Below, one piece after another: positions 33,985 to 42,748 of a stretch of 64,000 nucleotides of DNA. The notes below the pieces were generated by a model that ran no database searches, had not been told where the DNA came from, and saw only the letters and a list, made by a program, of their open reading frames with translations. The DNA comes from Streptomyces malachitofuscus (GTDB taxonomy: Bacteria; Actinomycetota; Actinomycetes; Streptomycetales; Streptomycetaceae). The DNA is taken from positions 434,001 to 498,000 of the forward strand of contig NZ_BMUF01000003.1 in assembly GCF_014650055.1 (NCBI RefSeq). The letters run 5' to 3'. Position numbers and translations under genes: made by a program. Positions within the stretch are counted from its first letter, which is position 1. Each line of letters opens with the position of its first letter.

Positions 33985-35580
33985 ATGAGCACGAACCAGC
34001 CCGCTCCGGTGGCACACGCCGGTGACGGGGACGAACCGGACGCACGTCAGCTGCGCGCCGTCCTGGTCGCGGTCTCGGTGGCGTTGATGGCGGTCATCGC
34101 GTCGGTGTCCGGCCTGAACGTCGCCCAGACCCACCTGGCCGTCGAGTTCGGTGCCTCCCAGAGCTCCGTTCTGTGGATCATCAACAGCTACACCCTGGCC
34201 CTGGCGGCGCTGCTGCTCCCGCTCGGCGCGATCGGTGACCGGCTGGGACGCAAACCCATGCTGATCGCCGGTCTCGCCGTGTTCGGTGTCGCCAATGTCG
34301 CGGCCGGGCTCGCCCCGACCGCCGAGGTGATGCTGACCGCGCGCGTGGTCGCCGGCATCGGCGCCGCGATGATCATGCCGGTCACGCTGGCCGTCATCAC
34401 CTCCACCTTCCCCGAGGAACAGCGCGGCAGGGCCATCGGGGTGTGGACCGGCGTCGCCGGGGGCGGCGGCATCCTCGGGATGTTCCTGTCCGCCCTCCTC
34501 GTTGATGTCGCGGACTGGCGGTGGCTGTTCGCACTGCCCGTGGTCCTCGTCGTCGTGGCCCTGGCCATGACGCTGAAGTCGGTCCCCAACTCGCGCGAGC
34601 GGTCGGCTCATTCCTTCGACACCGTCGGAGCGTTGTCCTCCGCCGTCGCCGTGGTCGGCCTCATCTTCGTACTGCAGGAAGGCCCGGAGAACGGCTGGAC
34701 CGCTCCCGCGACGCTGAGCGCTCTCGCCGTCGGTCTGACCGCCGCCGTCGGTTTCGTGGCCTGGGAACTGCGCCGCCGGGACGCGTCCCTGCTGGACGTG
34801 CGCCTGTTCCTGGAAGGCGGACTGGCCGGCGGCTCCGTCACTCTGCTGGTCGTCTTCGGCGTCCAGGCGGGCATTGCCGTCGTCCTGTTCCCGTTCTTCC
34901 AAGCGGTACTCGGCTGGTCCGGGCTACTGGCCACGCTGGCCCTGATGCCCATGGCCGTGATGATGATGGCGGCTTCCGCCCTGGCCCCGCGGATGGCCAC
35001 GGGTGTCGGCGTACGGCCGACCATGCTGACGGGGATCGCGCTGGCCGCCGCCGGCCTCGCGCTCATGGCCCTGTTCGTGTCCGCGGAGGGCGGTTACCCG
35101 ACGATCCTGCCCGGCATGCTCGCCATGGGCGTCGGCATGGGACTGTCGATGACCCCGTCCACCGAGGCCATCACCCGGTCGCTGCCGAGCGGGAAGCAGG
35201 GCGTCGCGTCCGCGCTGAACGACGTCACCCGTGAGTTCGGCACCGCGCTCGGTGTCGCCCTGCTCGGCGCGCTGCTGTCCGCCGGCTACCGCAGCTCCAT
35301 CGACGGCAGGCTCGACGGCATCCCCGAGTCCGTCGCGGACACCGCACGGCAAGGCATCGCGGGCGCCGTCGAGGCGGCACCCGGCAGCGGCGCACACGCG
35401 CAGGACCTGGTCCACGCCGCCCAGCGGTCCTTCGTGGAGGGCTGGCAGCAGTCCATGTGGGCGGGCGTCGCCGTCATGGGTGCGCTGTTCGTCTGCATCG
35501 CCTGGCGCGGACCGGGAGACCCCGCACCCGTGACGGAGGACGACCCCTCCGACCCCATCGAGGCCGCCGCCGTCCGGTGA
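33985..35580 (+). CDS. DHA2-type MFS multidrug exporter
   Basis: The 531-residue protein has 14 predicted helices of the DHA2 group, with motif A (GAIGDRLGRKPM) after helix 2 and motif C-like LAVITSTFPEEQRGRAIGVW. GAGGAG lies 4 bases before ATG 33985. It is divergent from the XRE-cupin regulator and convergent with a TetR gene. It would export drugs or metabolites with proton influx; the cargo is unknown. Confidence 0.95.
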   Translation: MSTNQPAPVAHAGDGDEPDARQLRAVLVAVSVALMAVIASVSGLNVAQTHLAVEFGASQSSVLWIINSYTLALAALLLPLGAIGDRLGRKPMLIAGLAVFGVANVAAGLAPTAEVMLTARVVAGIGAAMIMPVTLAVITSTFPEEQRGRAIGVWTGVAGGGGILGMFLSALLVDVADWRWLFALPVVLVVVALAMTLKSVPNSRERSAHSFDTVGALSSAVAVVGLIFVLQEGPENGWTAPATLSALAVGLTAAVGFVAWELRRRDASLLDVRLFLEGGLAGGSVTLLVVFGVQAGIAVVLFPFFQAVLGWSGLLATLALMPMAVMMMAASALAPRMATGVGVRPTMLTGIALAAAGLALMALFVSAEGGYPTILPGMLAMGVGMGLSMTPSTEAITRSLPSGKQGVASALNDVTREFGTALGVALLGALLSAGYRSSIDGRLDGIPESVADTARQGIAGAVEAAPGSGAHAQDLVHAAQRSFVEGWQQSMWAGVAVMGALFVCIAWRGPGDPAPVTEDDPSDPIEAAAVR

Positions 35581-35607
35581 CTGCCTGACAGGCGACCGGC
35601 CCTGCGG

Positions 35608-36213
35608 TCACAGCTGCTCCAGCAGACGGGCCGCCATGGCGCGCGCATGCCGGAGACGGTCGCTCCCGCCCTCGAGTCCCGCACGCACCATGGCGCCCTC
35701 CAGCAGGAAGGCCAGCTGCTCCGCCGTGGTGCGTGCGGCGTCGGGACGGCCGGGCAGCAGCGCCTCGAGGTGAGCGCCCATCAGACGCTCGACCTCCTCC
35801 TTGTGCCGGCGCACCAGCGTCCGCCCCTCGTTCCCCGCGGGCAGCTCGGCGGCGGCGTTGAGCAGTCCGCACCCGCGGAACGCCTCGTCGTCGACGGCGG
35901 CATCGGCGCTGTCGACATAGGTGTCGAAGACGGCCAGCACGCCCTCCCGCGGTGTTCCGACGCCCTGAAGCCGTGCACGGTACCGCGCCAGCCACTCCTC
36001 GTGCCGGGCGTCCAGGTACGCCAGGACCAGGTCGGCCTTGGAGGAGAAGTTGTTGTACAGGCTCATCTTCGCCACGCCCGCCTCGGCGGTGATCGTGTCG
36101 ATGCCGGTGGCCGTGACGCCGTCGGCGTAGAAGCGCCGCGCCGCGGCCGCAAGGACCCGCTCGCGCGCCGGCTGCCGCTTCCCGGTGGCCCGCGTCGGCT
36201 CCGCTTCGCCCAT
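35608..36213 (-). CDS. TetR-family regulator
   Basis: The 201-residue protein has a TetR HTH at about 15-62 (VLAAAARRFYADGVTATGID, then VAKMSLYNNFSSKADLVLAYL) and a C-terminal domain with a Cys (GCGLLNAAAELP) resembling the TetR_C_36 group. Its start is 15 bases from a perfect 24-bp palindrome shared with the divergent hydrolase gene. It should repress both genes and be released by a ligand, perhaps a substrate of the hydrolase. Confidence 0.93.
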   Translation of the reverse strand: MGEAEPTRATGKRQPARERVLAAAARRFYADGVTATGIDTITAEAGVAKMSLYNNFSSKADLVLAYLDARHEEWLARYRARLQGVGTPREGVLAVFDTYVDSADAAVDDEAFRGCGLLNAAAELPAGNEGRTLVRRHKEEVERLMGAHLEALLPGRPDAARTTAEQLAFLLEGAMVRAGLEGGSDRLRHARAMAARLLEQL

Positions 36214-36227
36214 GGCGCACCCGCTTC

Positions 36228-36251
36228 ATTAGGTAGACTGGTCTACCTAAT
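36228..36251. promoter_or_regulatory. Perfect TetR operator palindrome
   Basis: Arms of 11 bp (ATTAGGTAGAC and its exact complement) flank TG. It lies 15 bp before the TetR start and 17 bp before the hydrolase start, so it covers both promoters. TAGACTGGTCTA-type TetR sites are common. Confidence 0.85.
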
Positions 36252-36267
36252 ATACCAGGGAGCGACC

Positions 36268-37104
36268 ATGACCCCCCTCCTGACCGACCACGTCGTCGTC
36301 GACGGAGTACGCCTCGCCTACCGGCACCGCGGCCACGGCGAGCCCGTGCTCTTCCTGCACGGCACGCCCTCGCACTCGTACGAATGGCGCGACGTCGTAC
36401 CGCGCATCGAGGCGGACGGATTCCGGACCCTCACCTACGACCTGCCGGGATACGGCCTGTCCGAGCGGCCCGTGAACCGTGACACCTCGGTCGCGGCCCA
36501 GGCCGACCTCCTGGAGCACCTTCTCGACGAGCTGGACATCGACCGGGTCGGCATCGTCGCCCATGACATCGGCGGCGCCATCGCCCTCCGCTTCGCCGTC
36601 GCACACCCCGAGCGCGTCCGGCGACTGATGCTCATCGACTCGGTCAGCTACGACTCGTGGCCCTCCCCGACCTGGCAGCAGATCATCGATGAGCACCTGG
36701 ACGACGCCATGACCATGTCGCAGGACGAGTTCGACGCCCTGCTGACCCGGCAGCTCACCATGACCGTCACCGACACGTCACTGATGACGGGTCAGGTCCT
36801 GCGCGCCTATCTGGCACCCCATCAGTCGGCCCTGGGCCGTGTCTCCTTCTTCGAGCACCAGGTGCGCCACTACGACGCGAAGTACACCGAGGAGATCAGC
36901 GACCGACTCGGGCAACTGACCATGCCCGTGAGGATCCTGTGGGGCGAGAAGGACCAGTGGCAGCCCCTCGACTACGCCGAGCGGCTGCGCAGTGCCATCC
37001 CGCACGCCGACCTGGTCACCGTCCCCGAAGCCGGCCACTTCCTCATGGAGGACGCCCCCGGACGCGTCGTCGACGAGATCAGGAACTTCCTCACCGCCCG
37101 CTGA
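36268..37104 (+). CDS. Alpha/beta hydrolase with Asp nucleophile (haloalkane dehalogenase/epoxide hydrolase-like)
   Basis: The 278-residue protein has an oxyanion motif FLHGTPSHSYEWRD (29-42), nucleophile Asp100 in AHDIGGAIALRF instead of Ser, and a catalytic His in EAGHFLMED. HGxP plus HDxGG is the pattern of haloalkane dehalogenases, fluoroacetate dehalogenases and epoxide hydrolases. CAGGGAG lies 6 bases before ATG 36268. It is controlled by the TetR operator upstream. The substrate is unknown. Confidence 0.92.
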   Translation: MTPLLTDHVVVDGVRLAYRHRGHGEPVLFLHGTPSHSYEWRDVVPRIEADGFRTLTYDLPGYGLSERPVNRDTSVAAQADLLEHLLDELDIDRVGIVAHDIGGAIALRFAVAHPERVRRLMLIDSVSYDSWPSPTWQQIIDEHLDDAMTMSQDEFDALLTRQLTMTVTDTSLMTGQVLRAYLAPHQSALGRVSFFEHQVRHYDAKYTEEISDRLGQLTMPVRILWGEKDQWQPLDYAERLRSAIPHADLVTVPEAGHFLMEDAPGRVVDEIRNFLTAR

Positions 37105-37136
37105 GCACTGTGGTGGACAGGCGGAGCGGAGGTCCG

Positions 37137-37703
37137 TCATGGCAGAGGGGTGCGGTGCAGGGTCACGAGCAGGTGCCAGACCCGGCGGGCGATCGTCTCG
37201 GGACCGGCCGGGACGAGGCCGTGGAGCCAGTCGGCGAGCACTCCCGTGAAGGTCGCGGCCACCGCCGAGGCGATCAGGTCCGCTTCCGGTGCACCGGCCA
37301 GGCTGCGCTCCGTCCGGCTGCGGGCGCGGAGATCCTGATACAGCACGCGTCCCAGCGGGCCGCCGCCTCCCGGGTTCAGCAGCGCCTTGTAGAGCCCCGT
37401 GTGCGAGGTGAGGCCGGTGAAGAAGGCGATGAGGGGCAGCGGCGGTGAGACGGGGTCGGGAGTGCCCCGCCAGGCGTGCAGGGCGTCCACCGCATCGCGC
37501 ACCACGTCGGCGCAGGCGTCGACGGCCAGCGCTTCCAGATCGGCATAGTGGAGATAGAAGGTGGCGCGGCCGACCCCGGCCCGCCGCACCAGCGAGGCCA
37601 CGCTGATCTCCGTCAGCGGGCGCTGTGCGCACTCGTCCAGCAGTGCCCGCCGCAGCTTGGCCCGTGTCCGTACGGCCCGGGCGTCCCCGTGTACCTCCGT
37701 CAC
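37137..37703 (-). CDS. TetR-family regulator
   Basis: The 188-residue protein has a short HTH region (RTRAKLRRALLDECAQRPLT, then RRAGVGRATFYLHYADLEAL) and an all-helical ligand domain. GTG 37703 overlaps the DUF1304 stop as GTGA, so the two genes form an operon headed by DUF1304. The paired palindromes before DUF1304 are the likely operator. The ligand is unknown. Confidence 0.9.
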   Translation of the reverse strand: MTEVHGDARAVRTRAKLRRALLDECAQRPLTEISVASLVRRAGVGRATFYLHYADLEALAVDACADVVRDAVDALHAWRGTPDPVSPPLPLIAFFTGLTSHTGLYKALLNPGGGGPLGRVLYQDLRARSRTERSLAGAPEADLIASAVAATFTGVLADWLHGLVPAGPETIARRVWHLLVTLHRTPLP

Positions 37704-38062
37704 CGGGTGAGGAGGACCGCGGCGAGCGCGAGCGCACCGGGCAGGGCTTGGGCGAGCAGGATGCGCCGGTTCGCGGTGAAGCCGCCGTACAGGCCGGCGA
37801 CGAGCACACAGACGAGGAAGAAGACCTGCACCCGGAACCCTGTCGGGTCGGCGGCGATCAGACCCCAGACCAGTCCTGCGGACAGGAACCCGTTGTAGAG
37901 GCCCTGGTTGGCCGCCAATGGCGCGCTGGCCCGGGCCAACTCGGCGTCGAAACCGGAGAGTGCGCGACCCGGCTTCCTCTCCCACAGGAACATCTCCAGA
38001 ACCAGGATGTACGCGTGCAGGGCCGCCACCAGTGCGACCAGGATGTTCGCCGTCGTGTGCAT
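37700..38062 (-). CDS. DUF1304-family four-helix membrane protein
   Basis: The 120-residue protein has four hydrophobic helices and the family motif LEMFLWERKPGR followed by NQGLYNGFLSAGLVWG. Function is unknown. ATG 38062 follows a paired operator (38083-38119), and the TetR gene is coupled downstream by a GTGA overlap. The operon suggests a TetR-repressed membrane function. Confidence 0.9.
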   Translation of the reverse strand: MHTTANILVALVAALHAYILVLEMFLWERKPGRALSGFDAELARASAPLAANQGLYNGFLSAGLVWGLIAADPTGFRVQVFFLVCVLVAGLYGGFTANRRILLAQALPGALALAAVLLTR

Positions 38063-38082
38063 AGAGAACCACCTCAGATTTC

Positions 38083-38119
38083 CTGGACGGGTGTCCAGCG
38101 TACCTGGACACCCGTCCAG
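38083..38119. promoter_or_regulatory. Tandem 16-bp operator pair upstream of DUF1304-TetR
   Basis: CTGGACGGGTGTCCAG (38083-38098) and CTGGACACCCGTCCAG (38104-38119) are exact complements of each other, separated by CGTAC. Each is also CTGGAC-N4-GTCCAG, with centres 21 bp apart, so two dimers could bind side by side. Confidence 0.85.
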
Positions 38120-38323
38120 CAACGTGGGCGGGGCCGATCGCCCGAAAAACCGGTGGAACCGCGCCGCAGCGCGCGACTACCGTGCCGACGGCCCCAGTTG
38201 TCTGATCGAGGACGTGCCGTTGTACACCGTGTGAGACCTCCCGAGTGCTGAATCGTCGCGCGTCGCGCCTGTGCGCCGCGCTGCTTCCTGCTGCGGATTT
38301 CTCACTGAAACCGGTGTATCTCT

Positions 38324-38872
38324 GTGCTCGACAACTGGGTGGTCATGCCCACCTGCCTGCCGCTCGTCCTCCGTCGCTGCCACGCGTGCGCGTCCGATCG
38401 CTTCCGGACCGGCGGCAAATTCCGCGTCAACGCCCACCACAAGCGGATCGACGTCTGGCTCCTCGCACTCTGCACCGCCTGCGGGGACACCACGAAGCTC
38501 ACGGTCCTGGAGCGGACGAACGTGCGCTCGGTACAGCCCGAACTGCTGGACCGGCTGCACGACAACGACCCGGCCCTAGCGTCGGAGCTGCTCCAGGATC
38601 CCGTCGTGCGGCGTCGCAACCGCATCGCCCTCGACTGGGACAACGCCTGGCGCCTCGACACCGGCGGACCGGATCACCTGGACGGCGACGTGATCGACGT
38701 CTCGGTCCGCTTCGCGGCGCGCATCCCCGTACGGCCCGTGCGCCTCATCGCCGAGGGGTGCGGCCTTTCGCGGGCCGAGGTCGAACGACTCCTCACCGAG
38801 GGGAAACTCGTGTCGGCGGTCCGGCCGGGTGCCAAGGTGTCCAGTGACTTCACCTTCATGCTGAAGCGCTGA
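38324..38872 (+). CDS. DUF1062-family protein
   Basis: The 182-residue protein has zinc-ribbon-like Cys pairs (CHACAS and CTACGD at about 19-22 and 50-53) and DUF1062 signatures DVWLLALCTACGDT, QDPVVRRRNRIALDW and GLSRAEVERLLTEGKL, the last resembling an S4 RNA-binding-like segment. Start GTG 38324 matches the family length. The 260-bp gap before it has no gene. Function is unknown; nucleic-acid binding is possible. Confidence 0.85.
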   Translation: MLDNWVVMPTCLPLVLRRCHACASDRFRTGGKFRVNAHHKRIDVWLLALCTACGDTTKLTVLERTNVRSVQPELLDRLHDNDPALASELLQDPVVRRRNRIALDWDNAWRLDTGGPDHLDGDVIDVSVRFAARIPVRPVRLIAEGCGLSRAEVERLLTEGKLVSAVRPGAKVSSDFTFMLKR

Positions 38873-38888
38873 CCCTTCGTGCACCAGG

Positions 38889-38932
38889 GCCAGGGCCTGT
38901 CCGGCGCCACCGGCCGCCGGACGGGCCCTGGC
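38889..38932. terminator. Bidirectional hairpin terminator
   Basis: Two 17-base arms (starting GCCAGGGCC) pair with one U.G wobble around a 10-base loop, between the DUF1062 stop and the end of the convergent MFS gene. Confidence 0.8.
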
Positions 38933-38980
38933 CGCTTCCGCACCTCTGGCCCGAGCCCGCAGCACCACCGCGCGGGTGGG

Positions 38981-40495
38981 TCAGCTCTGCCGGGCGTGCA
39001 TCGGGTTGTTCGCGACCTCCTCCGGGCACGTGCCGTGCGGCCCGCGCTGACGCCGGTCGCGCCGCCAGTCGAACGCCGCCAGGGCGAGCGACGCCAGCAT
39101 CATGACGAGGGCGGCGCACAGCGCGACGACGAGGGCGCCCTGATAGTCGTCGCCGCCGTCGAGTACCAGGTAGTAGAGGCCCGGCAGGGCCGCGGTACCC
39201 ACCGCGGCGCCGAGCCGCTGTCCGGTCTGCAGGGCACCGCCCGCCGCGCCCGCCATCCGCACGGGTACGTCGCGCAGGGTCATGGTGATGTTGGGGGAGA
39301 CCACGAAGCCTCCGCCGATGCCGCCGAGGAACAGGGCAGGGGCGGCGATCCAGGGAGCGACGTCCAGGGGCGCGAAACGCAGCAGCAGAGCGGTGGTGCC
39401 CAGACCGGCGATCACACCGGCGAGCCCGCACACGGTGAGCAGCCGGCCGAGCCGGTCCACCAGCCGGCCCGCGACCACGGCCGCACCCGCCGAGCCGAGA
39501 GCGAACGGAGTGACGGCGAGGCCGGACCGGAGCGGCGAGAAGCCGAGACCGTGCTGGTAGAAGAGGGCGAAGACGAGCCACACGCCGCTGAAACCGATGA
39601 AGTACAGGGTGCCGACGCCGGCGCCGACGGCGTAGCCCCGCACCGTGGTGAACAGTCTGGGGTCCAGCAGCGGTCTGGTGCCCCGGGCAACCAGGCGGTA
39701 CTGCCGACGGACGAAGACGGTGAGGACCGAGGCGCCGACCAGGAACATCCACCACAGGCGGGCCAGCCCGCCGGACTCCGCCTGGACCAGCGGATACATG
39801 AGCGCGAAAACGCCGAGCCCGAGCAGCACGATCCCGGGCAGGTCCACACGCCCCCGGCCGGACGTGCGGGTGCGTGGCAGCAGGCGGCGCCCGAGCAGCA
39901 CGGCGAGAAGACCGATGGGAACGTTGACGTAGAAGATCCAGCGCCAGCCGCCCGGATGGTCGGCCAGGGCCAGGATCACGCCGCCGACCACGGGGCCGGA
40001 CGCGGAGGAGATGCCGACGGTCGCGCCGAAGTAGCCGAAGGCGCGGCCGCGTTCGGCGCCGCGGAACAACTGCTGGATCAGCGCGGAATTCTGGGGCGCC
40101 ATGAAACCCGCCGCCAGCCCCTGGGCGAGGCGGGACAACACCAGCAGGTTGATGTCGGGCGCGGCCCCGCAAGCGGCGCTGAAGATGACGAAGCCGCAGA
40201 GGGCGAGCAGGAAGATACGGCGCCGGTCCAGGGCGTCGCCGAGCCGGCCGGCGGTGACGAGTGCGAGGGCGAAGGTGAGTGTGTAGCCGGACACCACCCA
40301 CTGCACCTGCGCGGGTGAGGCGTGCAGATCCGCTTGCACGGTGGGCAGCGCGACCGCCACGATCATGACGTCCAACAGGCTCATGAAACCGGCCACCAAG
40401 GTGACCCACAGGGCCCGCCACCGGTGCGGATCCGGCTGGTACTCGTCCTCCCGGGCCGCACCGGGTTCCCGGTCGCCCGCCGCCGACGTTGTCAC
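38981..40495 (-). CDS. DHA2-type MFS transporter
   Basis: The 504-residue protein has 14 predicted helices with motif A (TAGRLGDALDRRRIF) and the drug-exporter stretch FGATVGISSASGPVVGGVI. GTG 40495 has AGAGGA 6 bases before it. It lies downstream of and on the same strand as the senR gene end, separated by about 120 bases. It may be expressed with or controlled by that system, but no operator is visible. The cargo is unknown. Confidence 0.93.
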   Translation of the reverse strand: MTTSAAGDREPGAAREDEYQPDPHRWRALWVTLVAGFMSLLDVMIVAVALPTVQADLHASPAQVQWVVSGYTLTFALALVTAGRLGDALDRRRIFLLALCGFVIFSAACGAAPDINLLVLSRLAQGLAAGFMAPQNSALIQQLFRGAERGRAFGYFGATVGISSASGPVVGGVILALADHPGGWRWIFYVNVPIGLLAVLLGRRLLPRTRTSGRGRVDLPGIVLLGLGVFALMYPLVQAESGGLARLWWMFLVGASVLTVFVRRQYRLVARGTRPLLDPRLFTTVRGYAVGAGVGTLYFIGFSGVWLVFALFYQHGLGFSPLRSGLAVTPFALGSAGAAVVAGRLVDRLGRLLTVCGLAGVIAGLGTTALLLRFAPLDVAPWIAAPALFLGGIGGGFVVSPNITMTLRDVPVRMAGAAGGALQTGQRLGAAVGTAALPGLYYLVLDGGDDYQGALVVALCAALVMMLASLALAAFDWRRDRRQRGPHGTCPEEVANNPMHARQS

Positions 40496-40617
40496 ATGGA
40501 ATCCTCTCGCAGGCCGTCCGGCCCGGGCGAACAGGTTCCCCGGCCGGGACGCACGCACACGCGACGGTCCGCGAACGGGCCATGCCGATTCCGGGACGCC
40601 CCGACGGGTACGGCCTG

Positions 40618-41277
40618 TCAGGGAAGCAGCCGCTGCTCTTTCGCCACCGCGACCGCGCCCGTCCGGGTGTCGACGTCCAGCTTGCCGTAGATGCGGCGCA
40701 GGTGGGTCTTGACCGTGGCCTCGCTGATGAACAGGGCCCGGGCGATCTCCTGGTTGCCGAGTCCCCGGGCGAGGTGGGCGAGGATGTCGCGTTCGCGGTC
40801 GGTCAGGGCGGGCCGTGGGCTGCGCAGGTTGGCCATGACCCGGCTGGCGACCGGCGGAGAGAGCACGGTACGGCCCAGCGCGGCGGCGCGGATGGCGGCG
40901 AACAGTTCGTCGGGGCGTTCCGCCTTCAGCAGGTAGCCGGTGGCACCGGCCTCGATGGCGCGGGTGATGTCGGCATCCGTGTCGTACGTCGTCAGCACCA
41001 GCACGCGCGGGGCGTCGGGCAGTGCGGTGAGGCGGCGTGTGGTCTCCACACCGTTGATGCCCTCACCGAGCTGGAGGTCCATCAACACCACGTCCGGCCG
41101 CAGCTTGGCCGCCAGTGCCAGGGCCTCCTCTCCCGTGCCGGCCTCACCGACCACTTCGATGCCGGGAGTGCTGTCGAGCAGGGCGAGCAGCCCGGCCCGG
41201 ACGACCGCGTGGTCGTCGCAGACCAGGATGCGCACCCTCGGGGAGCCGGGGGCGCCATCGGTGTCGCGGACGGTCAT
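40618..41277 (-). CDS. senR: NarL/LuxR response regulator, SenR-like
   Basis: The 219-residue protein has a receiver with Asp21/Asp22, phosphoacceptor Asp67 (VLMDLQLGEGINGVE) and Lys in GYLLKAE, then a LuxR HTH (LTDRERDILAHLARGLGNQEIA). Its ATG overlaps the stop of the kinase gene (ATGA). The set of kinase, regulator and divergent HbpS gene matches the Streptomyces SenS-SenR system, which activates antioxidant genes such as catalase-peroxidase. No furS/cpeB genes are in the window. Confidence 0.85.
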   Translation of the reverse strand: MTVRDTDGAPGSPRVRILVCDDHAVVRAGLLALLDSTPGIEVVGEAGTGEEALALAAKLRPDVVLMDLQLGEGINGVETTRRLTALPDAPRVLVLTTYDTDADITRAIEAGATGYLLKAERPDELFAAIRAAALGRTVLSPPVASRVMANLRSPRPALTDRERDILAHLARGLGNQEIARALFISEATVKTHLRRIYGKLDVDTRTGAVAVAKEQRLLP

Positions 41278-42467
41278 CGAGGGCCCTCCAGTGGGACGGC
41301 GGCGGACAGGACGGTGCCCTCGCCGGGCGCGGACTCCACGGTCAGTGTGCCGCCGAGCTGCCGCAGGCGGGCCCGCATCGCGGGCAGCCCGTGCCCCCGC
41401 AGCCCGGTCGTGCGGCGCGGCGGCGCGGCGGCGTCGAATCCGCGGCCGTCGTCCCGTACGTCCAGCAGAACCTCGTCGTCGAGGACGGTGAGCGTGAGGA
41501 TGGCCGTACCGCCGGACGCGTGCTCCCGGACGTTGGCCAGGGCGCCCTGAGCGATGCGCAGCAGCGCCGACTGGACGCGGTCCGGCAGCAGCGGCCCCCG
41601 TCCACCGTCGTCGACGTGCACGCGGACGGCGAGGTGCTCACCGCTCTCCCGCTCGGCCAGCGTGCGCAGTGCCGCCTCCAGACCGCCGCCCCGGACCAGA
41701 TCGGCCGGAGCGAGGTCGTGCACGAAGCGACGGGCCTCGGCGAGGTTGTGCTCGGCGACGGAGGCGGCGGACCGTACGTGGCGGCGTGCTTTCGCGGGGT
41801 CGTCCTCCCACACCCGCTCGGCCGCCTGGAGCAGCATCCGCTGGCTGGACAGCCCTTGGGTCAGGCCGTCGTGGATCTCCATGGCGAGCCGCTGCCGTTC
41901 CGCGAACGTGCCCTCGCGGCGCTCCGACGCGGCGAGTTCACGGCGGGTGCGGATCAGGTCGTCGATCAGGGCGCGCTGCCGGTCCGACTGTCGCTCGGTG
42001 TGCAGGAAGACCCCGGCAGCGATGGCGGCCACGGCAGGCGGCGCCAGGAGCAGATTCGGATCGAAACGCCCGGCCAGCCGCAACTGCGCCGCGACGACCA
42101 GCGCCGTCAGCACCGTGACCAGGACGAGCGCGGCCCGGGCCGGAAGCGTGCGCAGACCCGTGTAGAACAGCGGTACCGCGCACCAGGAGAAGCTCGGCGC
42201 GAGCACGACGAGCACCATCCACACCACGACCACCAGCCCCAGCCAGGCCGACCGCCGGCGCGCGGACCGCGCTCCGGGGCCGCCGAGCACCGGCCCGACC
42301 AGCTGCAACAGGGCCAGGACGACGGACAGGGCAACGATCCACGGAGTGCGCGGCTCACCCGGGTGATTCATCAGGAACCGGGCCAGCGCCCCGCCGAGCA
42401 GCAGGAAGAACGCCGCATGCATCACGGCGCCGAGCCAGCGGGCGTCCGGGTCGTACGGTTTCGGCAT
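41274..42467 (-). CDS. senS: Sensor histidine kinase, SenS-like
   Basis: The 397-residue kinase has five membrane helices (about 12-32, 43-63, 74-90, 94-126 and 140-156) with no large outer domain, then His199 in AMEIHDGLTQGLSS and an ATPase end (DDGRGFDAAAPP, GLRGHGLPAMRARL). From memory, the S. reticuli SenS phosphorylated His is also at 199 and SenS has five helices, which supports start ATG 42467. In that system extracellular HbpS holds SenS in check and haem or oxidative stress releases it. Confidence 0.85.
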   Translation of the reverse strand: MPKPYDPDARWLGAVMHAAFFLLLGGALARFLMNHPGEPRTPWIVALSVVLALLQLVGPVLGGPGARSARRRSAWLGLVVVVWMVLVVLAPSFSWCAVPLFYTGLRTLPARAALVLVTVLTALVVAAQLRLAGRFDPNLLLAPPAVAAIAAGVFLHTERQSDRQRALIDDLIRTRRELAASERREGTFAERQRLAMEIHDGLTQGLSSQRMLLQAAERVWEDDPAKARRHVRSAASVAEHNLAEARRFVHDLAPADLVRGGGLEAALRTLAERESGEHLAVRVHVDDGGRGPLLPDRVQSALLRIAQGALANVREHASGGTAILTLTVLDDEVLLDVRDDGRGFDAAAPPRRTTGLRGHGLPAMRARLRQLGGTLTVESAPGEGTVLSAAVPLEGPR

Positions 42468-42748
42468 CGAGGCGTGCTTCCTTCCCATGACCCGTGACGC
42501 GGGGACCCGAGCCCCGCTCCTCGGCCCTGCGCCGAACCGGACCCACACCTCCATTGTCGCCGTCGCCCACCGGGGCCGGGTCAACCGATCGGATGACCCG
42601 CCCGTCGCCCGTTCCGCGGCGCCCGACCAGCCGGAACGCCGACCGGAGCAGCCCGCTGCGGGATCCAGGCTGGAAGCGGAGGACGGCTGGACCACGACGG
42701 CCCGGTCCCTCCACCCCTGTCAGGCACAGAACACCGAGGAGCAGTCAC

